Of a stretch of DNA of 11,794 bases, positions 1 to 6,110 are shown piece after piece; position 1 is the stretch's first letter, and each line of letters opens with the position of its first letter. The stretch comes from Rhodobacterales bacterium 34-62-10 (GTDB lineage Bacteria > Pseudomonadota > Alphaproteobacteria > Rhodobacterales > Rhodobacteraceae), in the NCBI GenBank assembly GCA_002282555.1, contig NCJR01000032.1, positions 1-11,794 of the forward strand, read 5' to 3'. The notes beneath the pieces are model-generated. The model ran no database searches and was not told where the DNA came from. It worked only from the letters and a program-made list of their open reading frames with translations. Position numbers and translations under genes: made by a program.

Positions 1-131
1 CCGTCGGGCGCTGCCTGATCGCGGTGCTGGAAAACGGCCAGCAGGCGGATGGATCGGTGGATTTGCCCGGCGCGCTGCATCCCTATCTGGGTGGCAAGAC
101 GCGGATCGACGCAACCGGCGCGCTGGTCTGA
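1..131 (+). CDS. serS: Seryl-tRNA synthetase, C-terminal end (partial)
   Basis: Only the last 42 codons are present, read from base 3 to a TGA at 129-131. The visible tail begins [11 protein letters not shown] and contains [15 protein letters not shown]. This matches the C-terminal motif 3 region of class II seryl-tRNA synthetases, where an Arg in a 'GRtlaAilEn' segment contacts ATP and is followed by a 'vPe.LrPYmgg' ending. The enzyme charges tRNA-Ser (and tRNA-Sec) with serine in the cytoplasm. The family C-terminus normally lies a few residues after PY-GG, as here, so the end looks intact. The next gene converges on it with 3 bases between the stops, and I see no terminator hairpin with a T tract. 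The call rests on a short segment, but the motif is characteristic. Confidence 0.85.
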   Translation, partial: VGRCLIAVLENGQQADGSVDLPGALHPYLGGKTRIDATGALV

Positions 132-134
132 TCT

Positions 135-1304
135 TCACGGGTTGCGTGGCCCGAACAGGTCGCGCAACACGCGCCGCAGGCTTCCGGGGCGGTAGCCGCC
201 CATGCGGATCGTGCGAAGTCGCGCGGCCTCGGCCACATCGACGGCCCTGATCGGGCCTTCTCTGTCTGCGAGCAAGAGCCCGTAAAGATTTGAAAACCTG
301 CGTTTTTGCAGCATCGAGCCCGCATCGGCCACAGGATCGGCCTGCGCCGTGATCCGCTGTAACGCGATCCGGTCAAACTCCAGCCCCAGATGTTTGGCCC
401 GCGCCCCTTGCGCGATCCAGTCCGCGGGACAGGCCGAGAGCCCCGGCACGTCGCCGCTGCCGCCCACGGTGCCGTGGACACCGGGAAACCACATCTGCTG
501 ATAGGGGCGGTCTGGTCCGGTCTGGGTGCCGTTCAAGCCGTCTGGCCCGTCAAGATTGCCCCAGAGGGCGGGCGGATAGAGCACGCGCCGTTCGTCAAGC
601 GCCACCGCATGCCGCGCGGACAGGACCAGATGCGACAGGTCCGTATCGTGGAAAGCATAGCGGTCATTGACCAGTTTCGCGAATACGCCCAGAACCGAGG
701 GCAATCCCAGGGCGCCCACAGTGTCCAGCACACCCAGATAGCGGATCTGCACAAGGATCGGCGGTGTGCCGTCGCGCGCCATATGCGCCTGCGACAACCG
801 CCATTCGATATCCGTCTGACTTGTCGCCACATCCGGAGACAGAGCCGCGCGTTCCCGCATGACCGCCTCGCGGTCAGGGGCCATGGCTTGCCCGCGGCGG
901 CGGTAGAGGTCCATCGCGCGGCCCACCAGATGCACCTTGTCGCGCGGCACGATCCCGGCCTTGCGGATCAGCCCCGCCAGCGACCGCGCGGTATAGGCCC
1001 CGCGCGAGAAACCGAAGATGAAAATCTGATCGCCCGGTTCATAGCAGAAGACAAGATTGCGATAGGCCTCGACGATATTGTCCTCGAGCCCCCACCCCAG
1101 CGCGCCGCCCAGAAACTTGTCCGTCCACCGCGCCAGCCGCGAGGTTCCCCGCCCGGTGCCCACGCCCTGCTGGTAGAAAACGACCTGCTTGATCCCGTCC
1201 GCTGCCGAGGGCGTCACGGCCTGCGCGAGTTTGACGATCGAGGTCGGGCGCGCCGCATCTGCGCGGTTCCATGTGCCATCACAGAAAAACACGATCCGTT
1301 TCAT
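135..1304 (-). CDS. DUF2235 (Tle1-like) alpha/beta-hydrolase protein
   Basis: A 389-residue protein with no signal peptide. It opens with the family hallmark MKRIVFFCDGTWN, where the Asp-Gly-Thr-Trp-Asn segment is typical of DUF2235. A nucleophile elbow GFSRGAY follows, with candidate Ser100. DTVGALG supplies candidate Asp194, and MWFPGVHGTVGG supplies candidate His277, giving a plausible Ser-Asp-His triad in the expected order. DUF2235 includes the Tle1 phospholipase effectors of type VI secretion, but many members are stand-alone and uncharacterised. No VgrG, Hcp, PAAR or immunity gene is visible here, so an effector role is unsupported, and a lipid or other ester hydrolase is all I would infer. 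The start at 1304 is chosen because it begins the conserved domain and has GGGGAGAG just upstream (1307-1314). The frame stays open to 1541, but that extension would run into the divergent neighbour and lacks family similarity. Confidence 0.85.
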   Translation of the reverse strand: MKRIVFFCDGTWNRADAARPTSIVKLAQAVTPSAADGIKQVVFYQQGVGTGRGTSRLARWTDKFLGGALGWGLEDNIVEAYRNLVFCYEPGDQIFIFGFSRGAYTARSLAGLIRKAGIVPRDKVHLVGRAMDLYRRRGQAMAPDREAVMRERAALSPDVATSQTDIEWRLSQAHMARDGTPPILVQIRYLGVLDTVGALGLPSVLGVFAKLVNDRYAFHDTDLSHLVLSARHAVALDERRVLYPPALWGNLDGPDGLNGTQTGPDRPYQQMWFPGVHGTVGGSGDVPGLSACPADWIAQGARAKHLGLEFDRIALQRITAQADPVADAGSMLQKRRFSNLYGLLLADREGPIRAVDVAEAARLRTIRMGGYRPGSLRRVLRDLFGPRNP

Positions 1305-1356
1305 CACTCTCCCCATCACCTGTGCCATGATCCCGATGACGGATTGCGCGGAACCT

Positions 1357-1384
1357 TTGGCTTTCCCAATGAGTTGGCTATAAA
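1357..1384 (+). promoter_or_regulatory. Candidate sigma-70 promoter for the TspO-like gene
   Basis: TTGGCT at 1357-1362 (4 of 6 to the -35 consensus) and TATAAA at 1379-1384 (5 of 6 to the -10) are separated by 16 bases. Predicted initiation near 1391 would leave a leader of about 30 bases before the ATG at 1423. It would make an ATG at 1396 nearly leaderless, which favours the later start. Pattern match only. Confidence 0.4.
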
Positions 1385-1405
1385 GTCGGCCAAACATGCA
1401 AGCAA
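1377..1405 (-). promoter_or_regulatory. Candidate divergent promoter for the DUF2235 gene
   Basis: On the minus strand TTGCTT (1400-1405) and TATAGC (1377-1382) are 17 bases apart and point toward the hydrolase gene, with predicted initiation near 1370 and a leader of about 65 bases. Its -10 overlaps the -10 of the opposite candidate promoter, so the two would compete for polymerase. The -35 match is weak (3 of 6). Confidence 0.3.
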
Positions 1406-1422
1406 AAGGCGAATGCAGACCG

Positions 1423-2127
1423 ATGAACCGTAAAATGTCACTTCTTACCCTGTTGGCGACCCTCGCCTTTGCTTTGTCGCCGTTGCTGTCATCCGGGTTC
1501 AATGGATTCGCGCCGGACCAGTTTCCCATCCCGCAGGACAATCCGCCGGTGCAGCCTGCGGGCTATGCCTTTGCGATCTGGGGGCTGATCTATCTGTGGC
1601 TGATCGCGGGCGCGGTTTACGGTGTCTGGGACCGTGCGACCGATCCGGATTGGGAGCCGATGCGCCCTGCCCTGATCGTCAGTCTGGTGATCGGGGCGGC
1701 GTGGATTCCGGTCGCGCAACTGTCACCGCTTTGGGCGACGGTGCTGATCTGGGCCATGCTGATCACCGCCGTGCTTGCGCTTTTGCGCGCGGGCAAGGCC
1801 GATCACATGTGGTTGCGTATGCCGATTGCGCTTTATGCAGGCTGGCTGACAGCGGCGTCATCGGTGGCGTTGGGGCTGATCCTTGCGGGATACGGCTATC
1901 TGGATGCTCAGGTGGCGGCGTGGATCGGCATCACGCTGGCGCTGGTGATTGCACTGCTGGTGCAGGCGCTGCGCCCGGATGCGCCGGGCTATCCGGCGGC
2001 GGTGATCTGGGCCTTGGTCGGTGTGATGGTTGCCAATCTTGACGGCCCGAACTGGAGCGTTCTGGCGCTGGTCATCCTTGGTATCGCGCTGCTGGGCTGG
2101 CGTATGGTGGCCAACCGGCGCGTCTGA
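1423..2127 (+). CDS. Tryptophan-rich membrane protein, TspO/MBR-like
   Basis: A 234-residue, very hydrophobic protein with about seven or eight candidate membrane helices (roughly residues 5-23, 49-67, 83-100, 103-122, 131-157, 164-182, 190-206 and 210-227) and 13 tryptophans. The segment PAGYAFAIWGLIYLW (45-59) resembles the TspO/MBR signature PPGWVFGPVW-LY, and in this lineage such proteins are usually labelled tryptophan-rich sensory protein. Classical TspO has five helices and about 160 residues, so this is at best a longer relative. Ligand binding (porphyrin, sterol) is not established for it. The start at 1423 gives a normal N-terminus (MNRKMSLLTL). An in-frame ATG at 1396 would add nine polar residues and lies almost on the predicted transcription start. 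AAGG at 1406-1409 is only a weak, distant ribosome site. It appears monocistronic, divergent from the hydrolase gene and convergent with der. Confidence 0.7.
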   Translation: MNRKMSLLTLLATLAFALSPLLSSGFNGFAPDQFPIPQDNPPVQPAGYAFAIWGLIYLWLIAGAVYGVWDRATDPDWEPMRPALIVSLVIGAAWIPVAQLSPLWATVLIWAMLITAVLALLRAGKADHMWLRMPIALYAGWLTAASSVALGLILAGYGYLDAQVAAWIGITLALVIALLVQALRPDAPGYPAAVIWALVGVMVANLDGPNWSVLALVILGIALLGWRMVANRRV

Positions 2128-2130
2128 GGA

Positions 2131-2148
2131 CGGCGCTTTTCAGCGCCG
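2131..2148. terminator. Hairpin at the convergent TspO-like/der junction
   Basis: CGGCGCT (2131-2137) and AGCGCCG (2142-2148) form a perfect 7-bp stem with a four-base loop. It begins four bases after the TspO-like stop and overlaps the der stop codon. Its position at a convergent end suggests a shared bidirectional terminator, but neither strand has a clear T tract after the stem. It may instead act as a 3'-end stabiliser or with Rho. Confidence 0.4.
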
Positions 2149-3636
2149 CCCCTTCTTGGGCGGCGTGGGTGCCTTGCCCAGATGCTTGGTCAGCGCGCCC
2201 GCGTTGCGTTCACGGCGTCCCTTGTAGGGGTTCTTCTCGCCCTGACCGCGCATGAACAGGCGGATCGGCGTGCCCGGCATGTCGAAATCTGTCCGCAGCG
2301 CATTCACCAGATAGCGTGAATAGCTGGCGGGCATCGCTTCGGGGTTCGAGCACATCACCACAAAACCCGGCGGACGGATCTTGGCCTGCGTCATGTAGCG
2401 CAGCTTGATGCGCTTGCCGCCGGGTGCGGGGGGCGGATGCGCCTCCATCATGCCCGCCAGCCAGCGGTTCAGATGCGACGTGGTCACACGGCGGTTCCAT
2501 GTGTCATAGGCTTTCTCGACCGCGGCGCGCAGACGGTCCAGCCCCTTGCCGGTCTTGGCCGAGACCGTGACCAGAGGCGCGCCGCGCAGCTGCGGCAAAA
2601 GCCGCTCGAAGGCTTCGCGCAGGGCGTTGATCTTGCCCTGCTTGTCATCCTCGATATCCCATTTGTTCACCGCGATCACGACCGCGCGGCCTTCGCGTTC
2701 CGCCAGATCTGCAATGCGCAGATCCTGTTGCTCGAACGGGATGGCCGCGTCCAGAAGCACGATCACGACTTCGGCGAATTTCACCGCGCGCAGGCCATCG
2801 GACACGGACATCTTTTCCAGCTTGTCCTGAATCTTGGCCTTTTTGCGCATGCCTGCCGTATCCCAGATGCGGATCGGCATGTTGTCCCAGTCGATGGTCA
2901 GGGAAATCGCATCGCGGGTGATCCCGGCCTCGGGCCCGGTCAGCAGACGCTCATCGCCAAGGATCTTGTTGATCAGCGTGGATTTTCCGGCGTTGGGCCG
3001 CCCCACCACCGCGATCTGCATCGGCTTGTCTATGGTGGGCCAGCGGACGTGGAACTTGGATTCGTCGTCGCCGTCTTCCTCGTTCAGGGTGACGTCGATC
3101 TCGGGCAGGTCGCTGACATCGACCTTGGCTTGCTCGTCAAACGCATCGGCCAGCGGCATCAGTTGGGAATACAGATCGTTCAGCCCTTCGCCATGTTCGG
3201 CGGACAGGCGGATCGGCTCGCCCAGACCCAGACCGTAGGCTTCGATCACGCCGGCATCGGCCAGCCGCCCCTCGCCCTTGTTGGCGGCGAGGATCACGTG
3301 CTTGGCCCGCTTGCGCAGGATTTCGGCAAAAACCTCATCCGTGGGGGTCACGCCGACACGGGCATCGATCATGAAAAGGCAGATATCGGCCATGTCAACG
3401 GCGCGTTCGGTCAGCTTGCGCATCCGCCCTTGCAGGGATTCGTCGGTCGCTTCTTCAAGCCCGGCTGTGTCGATCACCGTGAAGCGCAAGTCACCCAAGC
3501 GGGCATCCCCTTCGCGCAGATCACGCGTCACGCCGGGCTGGTCATCGACCAAGGCCAGGCGTTTTCCAACCAATCGGTTGAAAAGAGTGGATTTTCCCAC
3601 GTTGGGCCGGCCAACGATGGCCAAGGTGAAACTCAT
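2140..3636 (-). CDS. der: Ribosome biogenesis GTPase Der (EngA)
   Basis: A 498-residue protein with the tandem-GTPase layout unique to Der. GTPase domain 1 has P-loop GRPNVGKS (9-16) and DTAG (56-59). An acidic linker (about 165-195) follows. GTPase domain 2 has GRPNAGKS (212-219), DTAG (259-262) and NKWD (324-327). A C-terminal KH-like domain (about 385-470) ends in a basic tail, KKGRR. Der is an essential cytoplasmic GTPase that binds the large ribosomal subunit during its maturation. Length is normal for alphaproteobacteria. The G4 motif of domain 1 reads NKGE (119-122) rather than NKxD, a deviation I believe is common in this class, while domain 2 is canonical. The start at 3636 begins directly at the first beta-strand ([10 protein letters not shown]), with a weak CGGAG upstream. 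It is the last gene of the yfgM-like/bamB/der run, 51 bases after bamB. Confidence 0.97.
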   Translation of the reverse strand: MSFTLAIVGRPNVGKSTLFNRLVGKRLALVDDQPGVTRDLREGDARLGDLRFTVIDTAGLEEATDESLQGRMRKLTERAVDMADICLFMIDARVGVTPTDEVFAEILRKRAKHVILAANKGEGRLADAGVIEAYGLGLGEPIRLSAEHGEGLNDLYSQLMPLADAFDEQAKVDVSDLPEIDVTLNEEDGDDESKFHVRWPTIDKPMQIAVVGRPNAGKSTLINKILGDERLLTGPEAGITRDAISLTIDWDNMPIRIWDTAGMRKKAKIQDKLEKMSVSDGLRAVKFAEVVIVLLDAAIPFEQQDLRIADLAEREGRAVVIAVNKWDIEDDKQGKINALREAFERLLPQLRGAPLVTVSAKTGKGLDRLRAAVEKAYDTWNRRVTTSHLNRWLAGMMEAHPPPAPGGKRIKLRYMTQAKIRPPGFVVMCSNPEAMPASYSRYLVNALRTDFDMPGTPIRLFMRGQGEKNPYKGRRERNAGALTKHLGKAPTPPKKGRR

Positions 3637-3687
3637 GGTCTTGCAGCTCCGGGTTCGATCAAGCGGCTGCGATACACCATCGCGCGC

Positions 3688-5028
3688 TTAACGGAAAGCG
3701 TGCAATTGCCCCTGCGCGCCCACGACATAGAGCGTGCCGCCCACCACGATGGGCGAGGAGGAGGCCCCGCCGGGCACTTGGGCCGCATGGGTCTGGGTGC
3801 CCGAGGCAGGGTCGAAGAACCGCAGCTGGCCATCGTTCGAGGCGACGACAAGCTGGCCACCGGCAAGGATCGGACCGTAATGGGCCACCACCTCGACCTG
3901 ACGGCGGGGGCGCGTTTCGGTGAAGTTGGGCAGTTTGACGCCCCAGATCCGGGCACCGTCCCGCGCGTCCAGACGCATCAGTTCATTGCGGTCGCTGATG
4001 GCAAAGACGGACCCGCCCGCGACCCAGACCGGGCTGATCGCCCCATCCTGCGCTGTCCAGCGGCGTTCGCCATTGGCGACATCCAGCGCGATCATCCGGC
4101 CGGAATGGGTGCCGACATAGAGGGTGTCGCCCGCCAGAACCGGATCGCCGGTGATATCGGCGATACGCGCCAAGGCGCTGAAGCGGCGCTGACCCGAGAC
4201 GATGGCGTCCCAGACGCGCAATCCGCCCTGCCGGAAGGTGGCCTGAATTTCGCCATTGCCGAAGGCAAAGATGGCAAGCTGATCTGTCACGACCGGGGCC
4301 GCGCCGCCAAGGACATTGGCCTGATCGGGCGCGGTCGATGTCTGCCAGCGCACCTTGCCGGTGGCTGTTTCGATGGCCCAGGCTGTGTCGCCACCGGACA
4401 CCAGATAGACCAGATCGCCCATCACGGTCGGTGTGCCTGACCCTGTTGCTTCGAGTTTCTGCTGCCAGCGCAGTTCGCCGGTTGCGGCGTCCAGCGCGCT
4501 GAGCAAGCCGAAGTTGGAGGAGACGTAGAGCACCCCATCCGCCAGCGCAATGCCGCCGCCTGTCGCCTGATCGGAACGATCAGCCGCCGGGGTCAGATCG
4601 CGCGACCACAGGGTGCCGCCTGCGGTTGACGTGGCGGTGACGGTTGCGCCAGCATCCAGCGTGAAGATACGGCCCTGCGCGGAGACCGGGTCCGCGACAA
4701 TGCGCTGCCGCTTGCCGTCGCCTTCGCCGATCGTGGCCGACCATGCCAGTTGCGGCCGGGCGGACAGGGCGGCGTTTTCGGTGCGATAGCGCGCTGCATT
4801 GGGACGATGCGACCATTCCGCGTTATTGACCTGCGCGGGCAGGCTGATCGGCAGGCTTTGGTTTTCGGCGCGGGCAGACCCCGGCTCTGCGGTATCGGCG
4901 CTGAGAACGGCGCGCAGATCCTCGCGCTCGCCCGGCAGGATGACCTGACGCTCGGCGCAAGCTGACAGGAACAGAGCCCCGGCCAGACCTGCGATCCACC
5001 CCGTCTTGTGAAAAGATGTTGTCTTCAC
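3688..5028 (-). CDS. bamB: Outer-membrane assembly lipoprotein BamB
   Basis: A 446-residue lipoprotein. A basic N-terminus and hydrophobic stretch lead to the lipobox LSAC, with lipidated Cys24. After a low-complexity linker, eight PQQ-like beta-propeller blades can be read, near residues 119-141, 167-189, 204-229, 251-273, 301-324, 339-362, 391-410 and 431-446. Several carry the ATGELRW-type ending with the blade-locking Trp. Eight blades is the BamB number. BamB is a periplasm-facing lipoprotein that binds BamA and helps insert beta-barrel proteins into the outer membrane. A GTG start at 5028 is preferred because it gives a textbook signal peptide with GAGG five bases upstream (5034-5037). 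An ATG at 5139 would add 37 polar residues and overlap the upstream gene. It lies 61 bases after the YfgM-like gene and 51 before der, matching the E. coli order. Other PQQ-propeller enzymes are less likely given the lipobox and context. Confidence 0.92.
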   Translation of the reverse strand: MKTTSFHKTGWIAGLAGALFLSACAERQVILPGEREDLRAVLSADTAEPGSARAENQSLPISLPAQVNNAEWSHRPNAARYRTENAALSARPQLAWSATIGEGDGKRQRIVADPVSAQGRIFTLDAGATVTATSTAGGTLWSRDLTPAADRSDQATGGGIALADGVLYVSSNFGLLSALDAATGELRWQQKLEATGSGTPTVMGDLVYLVSGGDTAWAIETATGKVRWQTSTAPDQANVLGGAAPVVTDQLAIFAFGNGEIQATFRQGGLRVWDAIVSGQRRFSALARIADITGDPVLAGDTLYVGTHSGRMIALDVANGERRWTAQDGAISPVWVAGGSVFAISDRNELMRLDARDGARIWGVKLPNFTETRPRRQVEVVAHYGPILAGGQLVVASNDGQLRFFDPASGTQTHAAQVPGGASSSPIVVGGTLYVVGAQGQLHAFR

Positions 5029-5033
5029 GCTCG

Positions 5034-5037
5034 CCTC
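5034..5037 (-). promoter_or_regulatory. Ribosome binding site fixing the bamB GTG start
   Basis: Minus-strand GAGG lies five bases before the GTG at 5028. It supports starting at the signal peptide rather than at the ATG at 5139. Confidence 0.55.
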
Positions 5038-5089
5038 GCCTTCCCTGCCGCGTTGCCCGTCTGGTTGACAGGCGGGACGCGGCGTCTTC

Positions 5090-5761
5090 TCAGTTACCGG
5101 CAGCGCCGGTGCTTTCCGGTGAACCACCAAGCGCCACAATCAACTGAGACGCCCGCTGACGCAAGCCCGCTGTCGCCTCGGCATCCGATTGCAGGGCCTG
5201 CAAACGGCTGATCGCCGCTTCGGTGTTGCCTTCCTCGATCTCGATCAGGGCCAGTTGCTCTTCGGCTGCGACGCGCAGCATCGGGCTTGTCTGGGCGATC
5301 CCCTCAAAGCCCACGCGCCGATCGGCAAGGCTCATCTGGCCTGCGTCGATGAGCAAGGCCTTGAAGCCGGCCAATTGACGGTAGATCGGATCAATCGCCC
5401 CGTCCGATGCGATCCTTTGCAGAATCTCGCGCGCTTCGTCGCTGGCGCCTGTCTCGATCAATTCCGATACCGTCAGGAATTCGCGCAGGGTTTCCGCGCC
5501 GGTCGTTTCGGCCTCGATCGCACGCAGGGCTGTCACGCGCGCCTCGCTTTCATTCGGTTCAAGGGCGGCAATCAAGGCATCGCCCGTCGCCTGAGCCGCC
5601 GCCGCGTCCTGCGCCTTGCGCCATTCGTTCCACGCCGCGCCACCCACAAGCGCCAGGATCAGCAGCACCGCGATCCAGCCAAAACGCCGCATCAGGCCGA
5701 AAAGCCTGTCGCGGCGGACCTCTTCCGTGACTTCCTCGATGAAACTTTCGTTCTGGCTCAC
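5090..5761 (-). CDS. YfgM-like membrane-anchored repeat protein (ancillary SecYEG subunit family)
   Basis: A 223-residue protein with an acidic/basic cytoplasmic N-terminus (SQNESFIEEVTEEVRRDRLF), one membrane helix (about 27-45, ending GGAAWNEWRKAQ) and an alanine-rich alpha-helical periplasmic domain (about 50-210). That domain has TPR-like helical pairs and contains LAGFKALL and AAEEQLALIEIEEGN. This is the architecture of E. coli YfgM, which associates with the SecYEG translocon and periplasmic chaperones and is encoded immediately before bamB and der, as here. The GTG start at 5761 is chosen because minus-strand GAGGGG (5768-5773) lies six bases upstream and the family N-terminus starts there. 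The frame is open for another 79 codons to 5998, but that part is low-complexity Pro/Arg/Gly sequence running through a tandem repeat. The TPR identity is inferred from helical pattern and context. Confidence 0.8.
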   Translation of the reverse strand: MSQNESFIEEVTEEVRRDRLFGLMRRFGWIAVLLILALVGGAAWNEWRKAQDAAAAQATGDALIAALEPNESEARVTALRAIEAETTGAETLREFLTVSELIETGASDEAREILQRIASDGAIDPIYRQLAGFKALLIDAGQMSLADRRVGFEGIAQTSPMLRVAAEEQLALIEIEEGNTEAAISRLQALQSDAEATAGLRQRASQLIVALGGSPESTGAAGN

Positions 5762-5767
5762 GCGCTG

Positions 5768-5773
5768 CCCCTC
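5768..5773 (-). promoter_or_regulatory. Ribosome binding site fixing the YfgM-like GTG start
   Basis: Minus-strand GAGGGG, six bases upstream of the GTG at 5761, is the best Shine-Dalgarno match in this operon. It argues against the long open extension toward 5998. Confidence 0.6.
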
Positions 5774-5859
5774 ATGCGGTTTGCCCCCTCTTATCGTGAA
5801 GCCGCAGCCCTGCCAAGGGGCCGGGGCAGCATCCCGCTTGCGGCATGTCGGGTTTCGCG

Positions 5860-5924
5860 TTTGACCGTGTCCAGGGCCAGTGTCCGAGGCGCGGGTCCGG
5901 GGCGCGGATCCGGGGCGCGGGTCC
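5860..5924. repeat. 13-bp-period tandem repeat in the divergent spacer
   Basis: Three well-conserved 13-bp units lie at 5886-5898, 5899-5911 and 5912-5924, each of the form GGGGCGCGGrTCC with at most two differences. Upstream, GTGTCC at 5867-5872 and 5880-5885 continues the same 13-base phase, suggesting two degenerate copies (5860-5872 and 5873-5885). The repeat sits about 100 bases upstream of the YfgM-like start, in its likely leader or promoter region. A 13-base period is not a multiple of three, which argues against coding. Confidence 0.7.
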
Positions 5925-6006
5925 AAAGGGGGTATCGGCGATCGCCCTGTGGTCGGCAGGCATCGCGTTGCCCCCCTGCGCGCATGCTTGCGCGGCAATG
6001 CAGAAA

Positions 6007-6025
6007 AGATTAATCTGAACCGGTT
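6007..6025. promoter_or_regulatory. Two adjacent perfect palindromes, possible regulator sites
   Basis: AGATTAATCT (6007-6016) and AACCGGTT (6018-6025) are both perfect palindromes separated by one base, in the A+T-rich part of the divergent spacer. Such symmetry is typical of dimeric repressor sites, but short palindromes also occur by chance and no regulator gene is adjacent. Confidence 0.3.
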
Positions 6026-6041
6026 AGTTTAGCGTAATACA

Positions 6042-6061
6042 GATGCCTTATAGCAGGCATC
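6042..6061. promoter_or_regulatory. 20-bp inverted repeat upstream of the efflux operon
   Basis: GATGCCT (6042-6048) and AGGCATC (6055-6061) form a perfect 7-bp inverted repeat around the A+T-rich spacer TATAGC, ending 50 bases before the adaptor ATG. Size and place fit an operator for a TetR- or MarR-type repressor, the usual control of RND operons, or a leader hairpin. There is no T tract, so it is not a terminator. Confidence 0.4.
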
Positions 6062-6110
6062 CGATCCGCTGGCCGTAAGAGCCCAGCAAACCACACCAAA
6101 AGGACAGTTG

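Larger units (their letters stand above)
5762..6110. other. Divergent intergenic spacer, no gene seen
   Basis: This 349-base stretch separates the start of the YfgM-like/bamB/der cluster from the start of the RND efflux operon, so it must hold promoters for both. The left two thirds are very GC-rich and contain the 13-bp repeat. The part from about 6002 to 6055 is the only A+T-rich patch and holds the palindromes. I could not place a convincing -35/-10 pair in either direction. No credible protein or RNA gene is visible. Confidence 0.7.

Noticed and set aside
390..1433. Plus-strand open frame of 347 codons opposite the DUF2235 gene
   Set aside because: Arg/His-rich mirror of the hydrolase gene with no motif, and it would overlap the start of the TspO-like gene.
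1305..1541. Upstream extension of the DUF2235 frame
   Set aside because: It would overlap the divergent TspO-like gene and the candidate promoters. The conserved domain and a good ribosome site begin at 1304.
2437..4440. Plus-strand open frame of 667 codons opposite der and bamB
   Set aside because: It lies fully antisense to two confidently identified genes, has no recognisable domain, and its His/Gln/Gly-rich composition is the usual mirror of GC-rich coding sequence.
5772..5985. Short minus-strand frames inside the divergent spacer
   Set aside because: Low-complexity Arg/Pro sequences with no ribosome site, overlapping each other in several frames.
5762..5998. 79-codon N-terminal extension of the YfgM-like frame
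   Set aside because: Pro/Arg/Gly/Thr low-complexity sequence translated through a 13-bp repeat, while a strong ribosome site marks the GTG at 5761.
5189..6013. Plus-strand open frame of 274 codons opposite the YfgM-like gene
   Set aside because: Antisense to a gene supported by motif, ribosome site and conserved order; no domain, and it runs through the repeat-bearing spacer.
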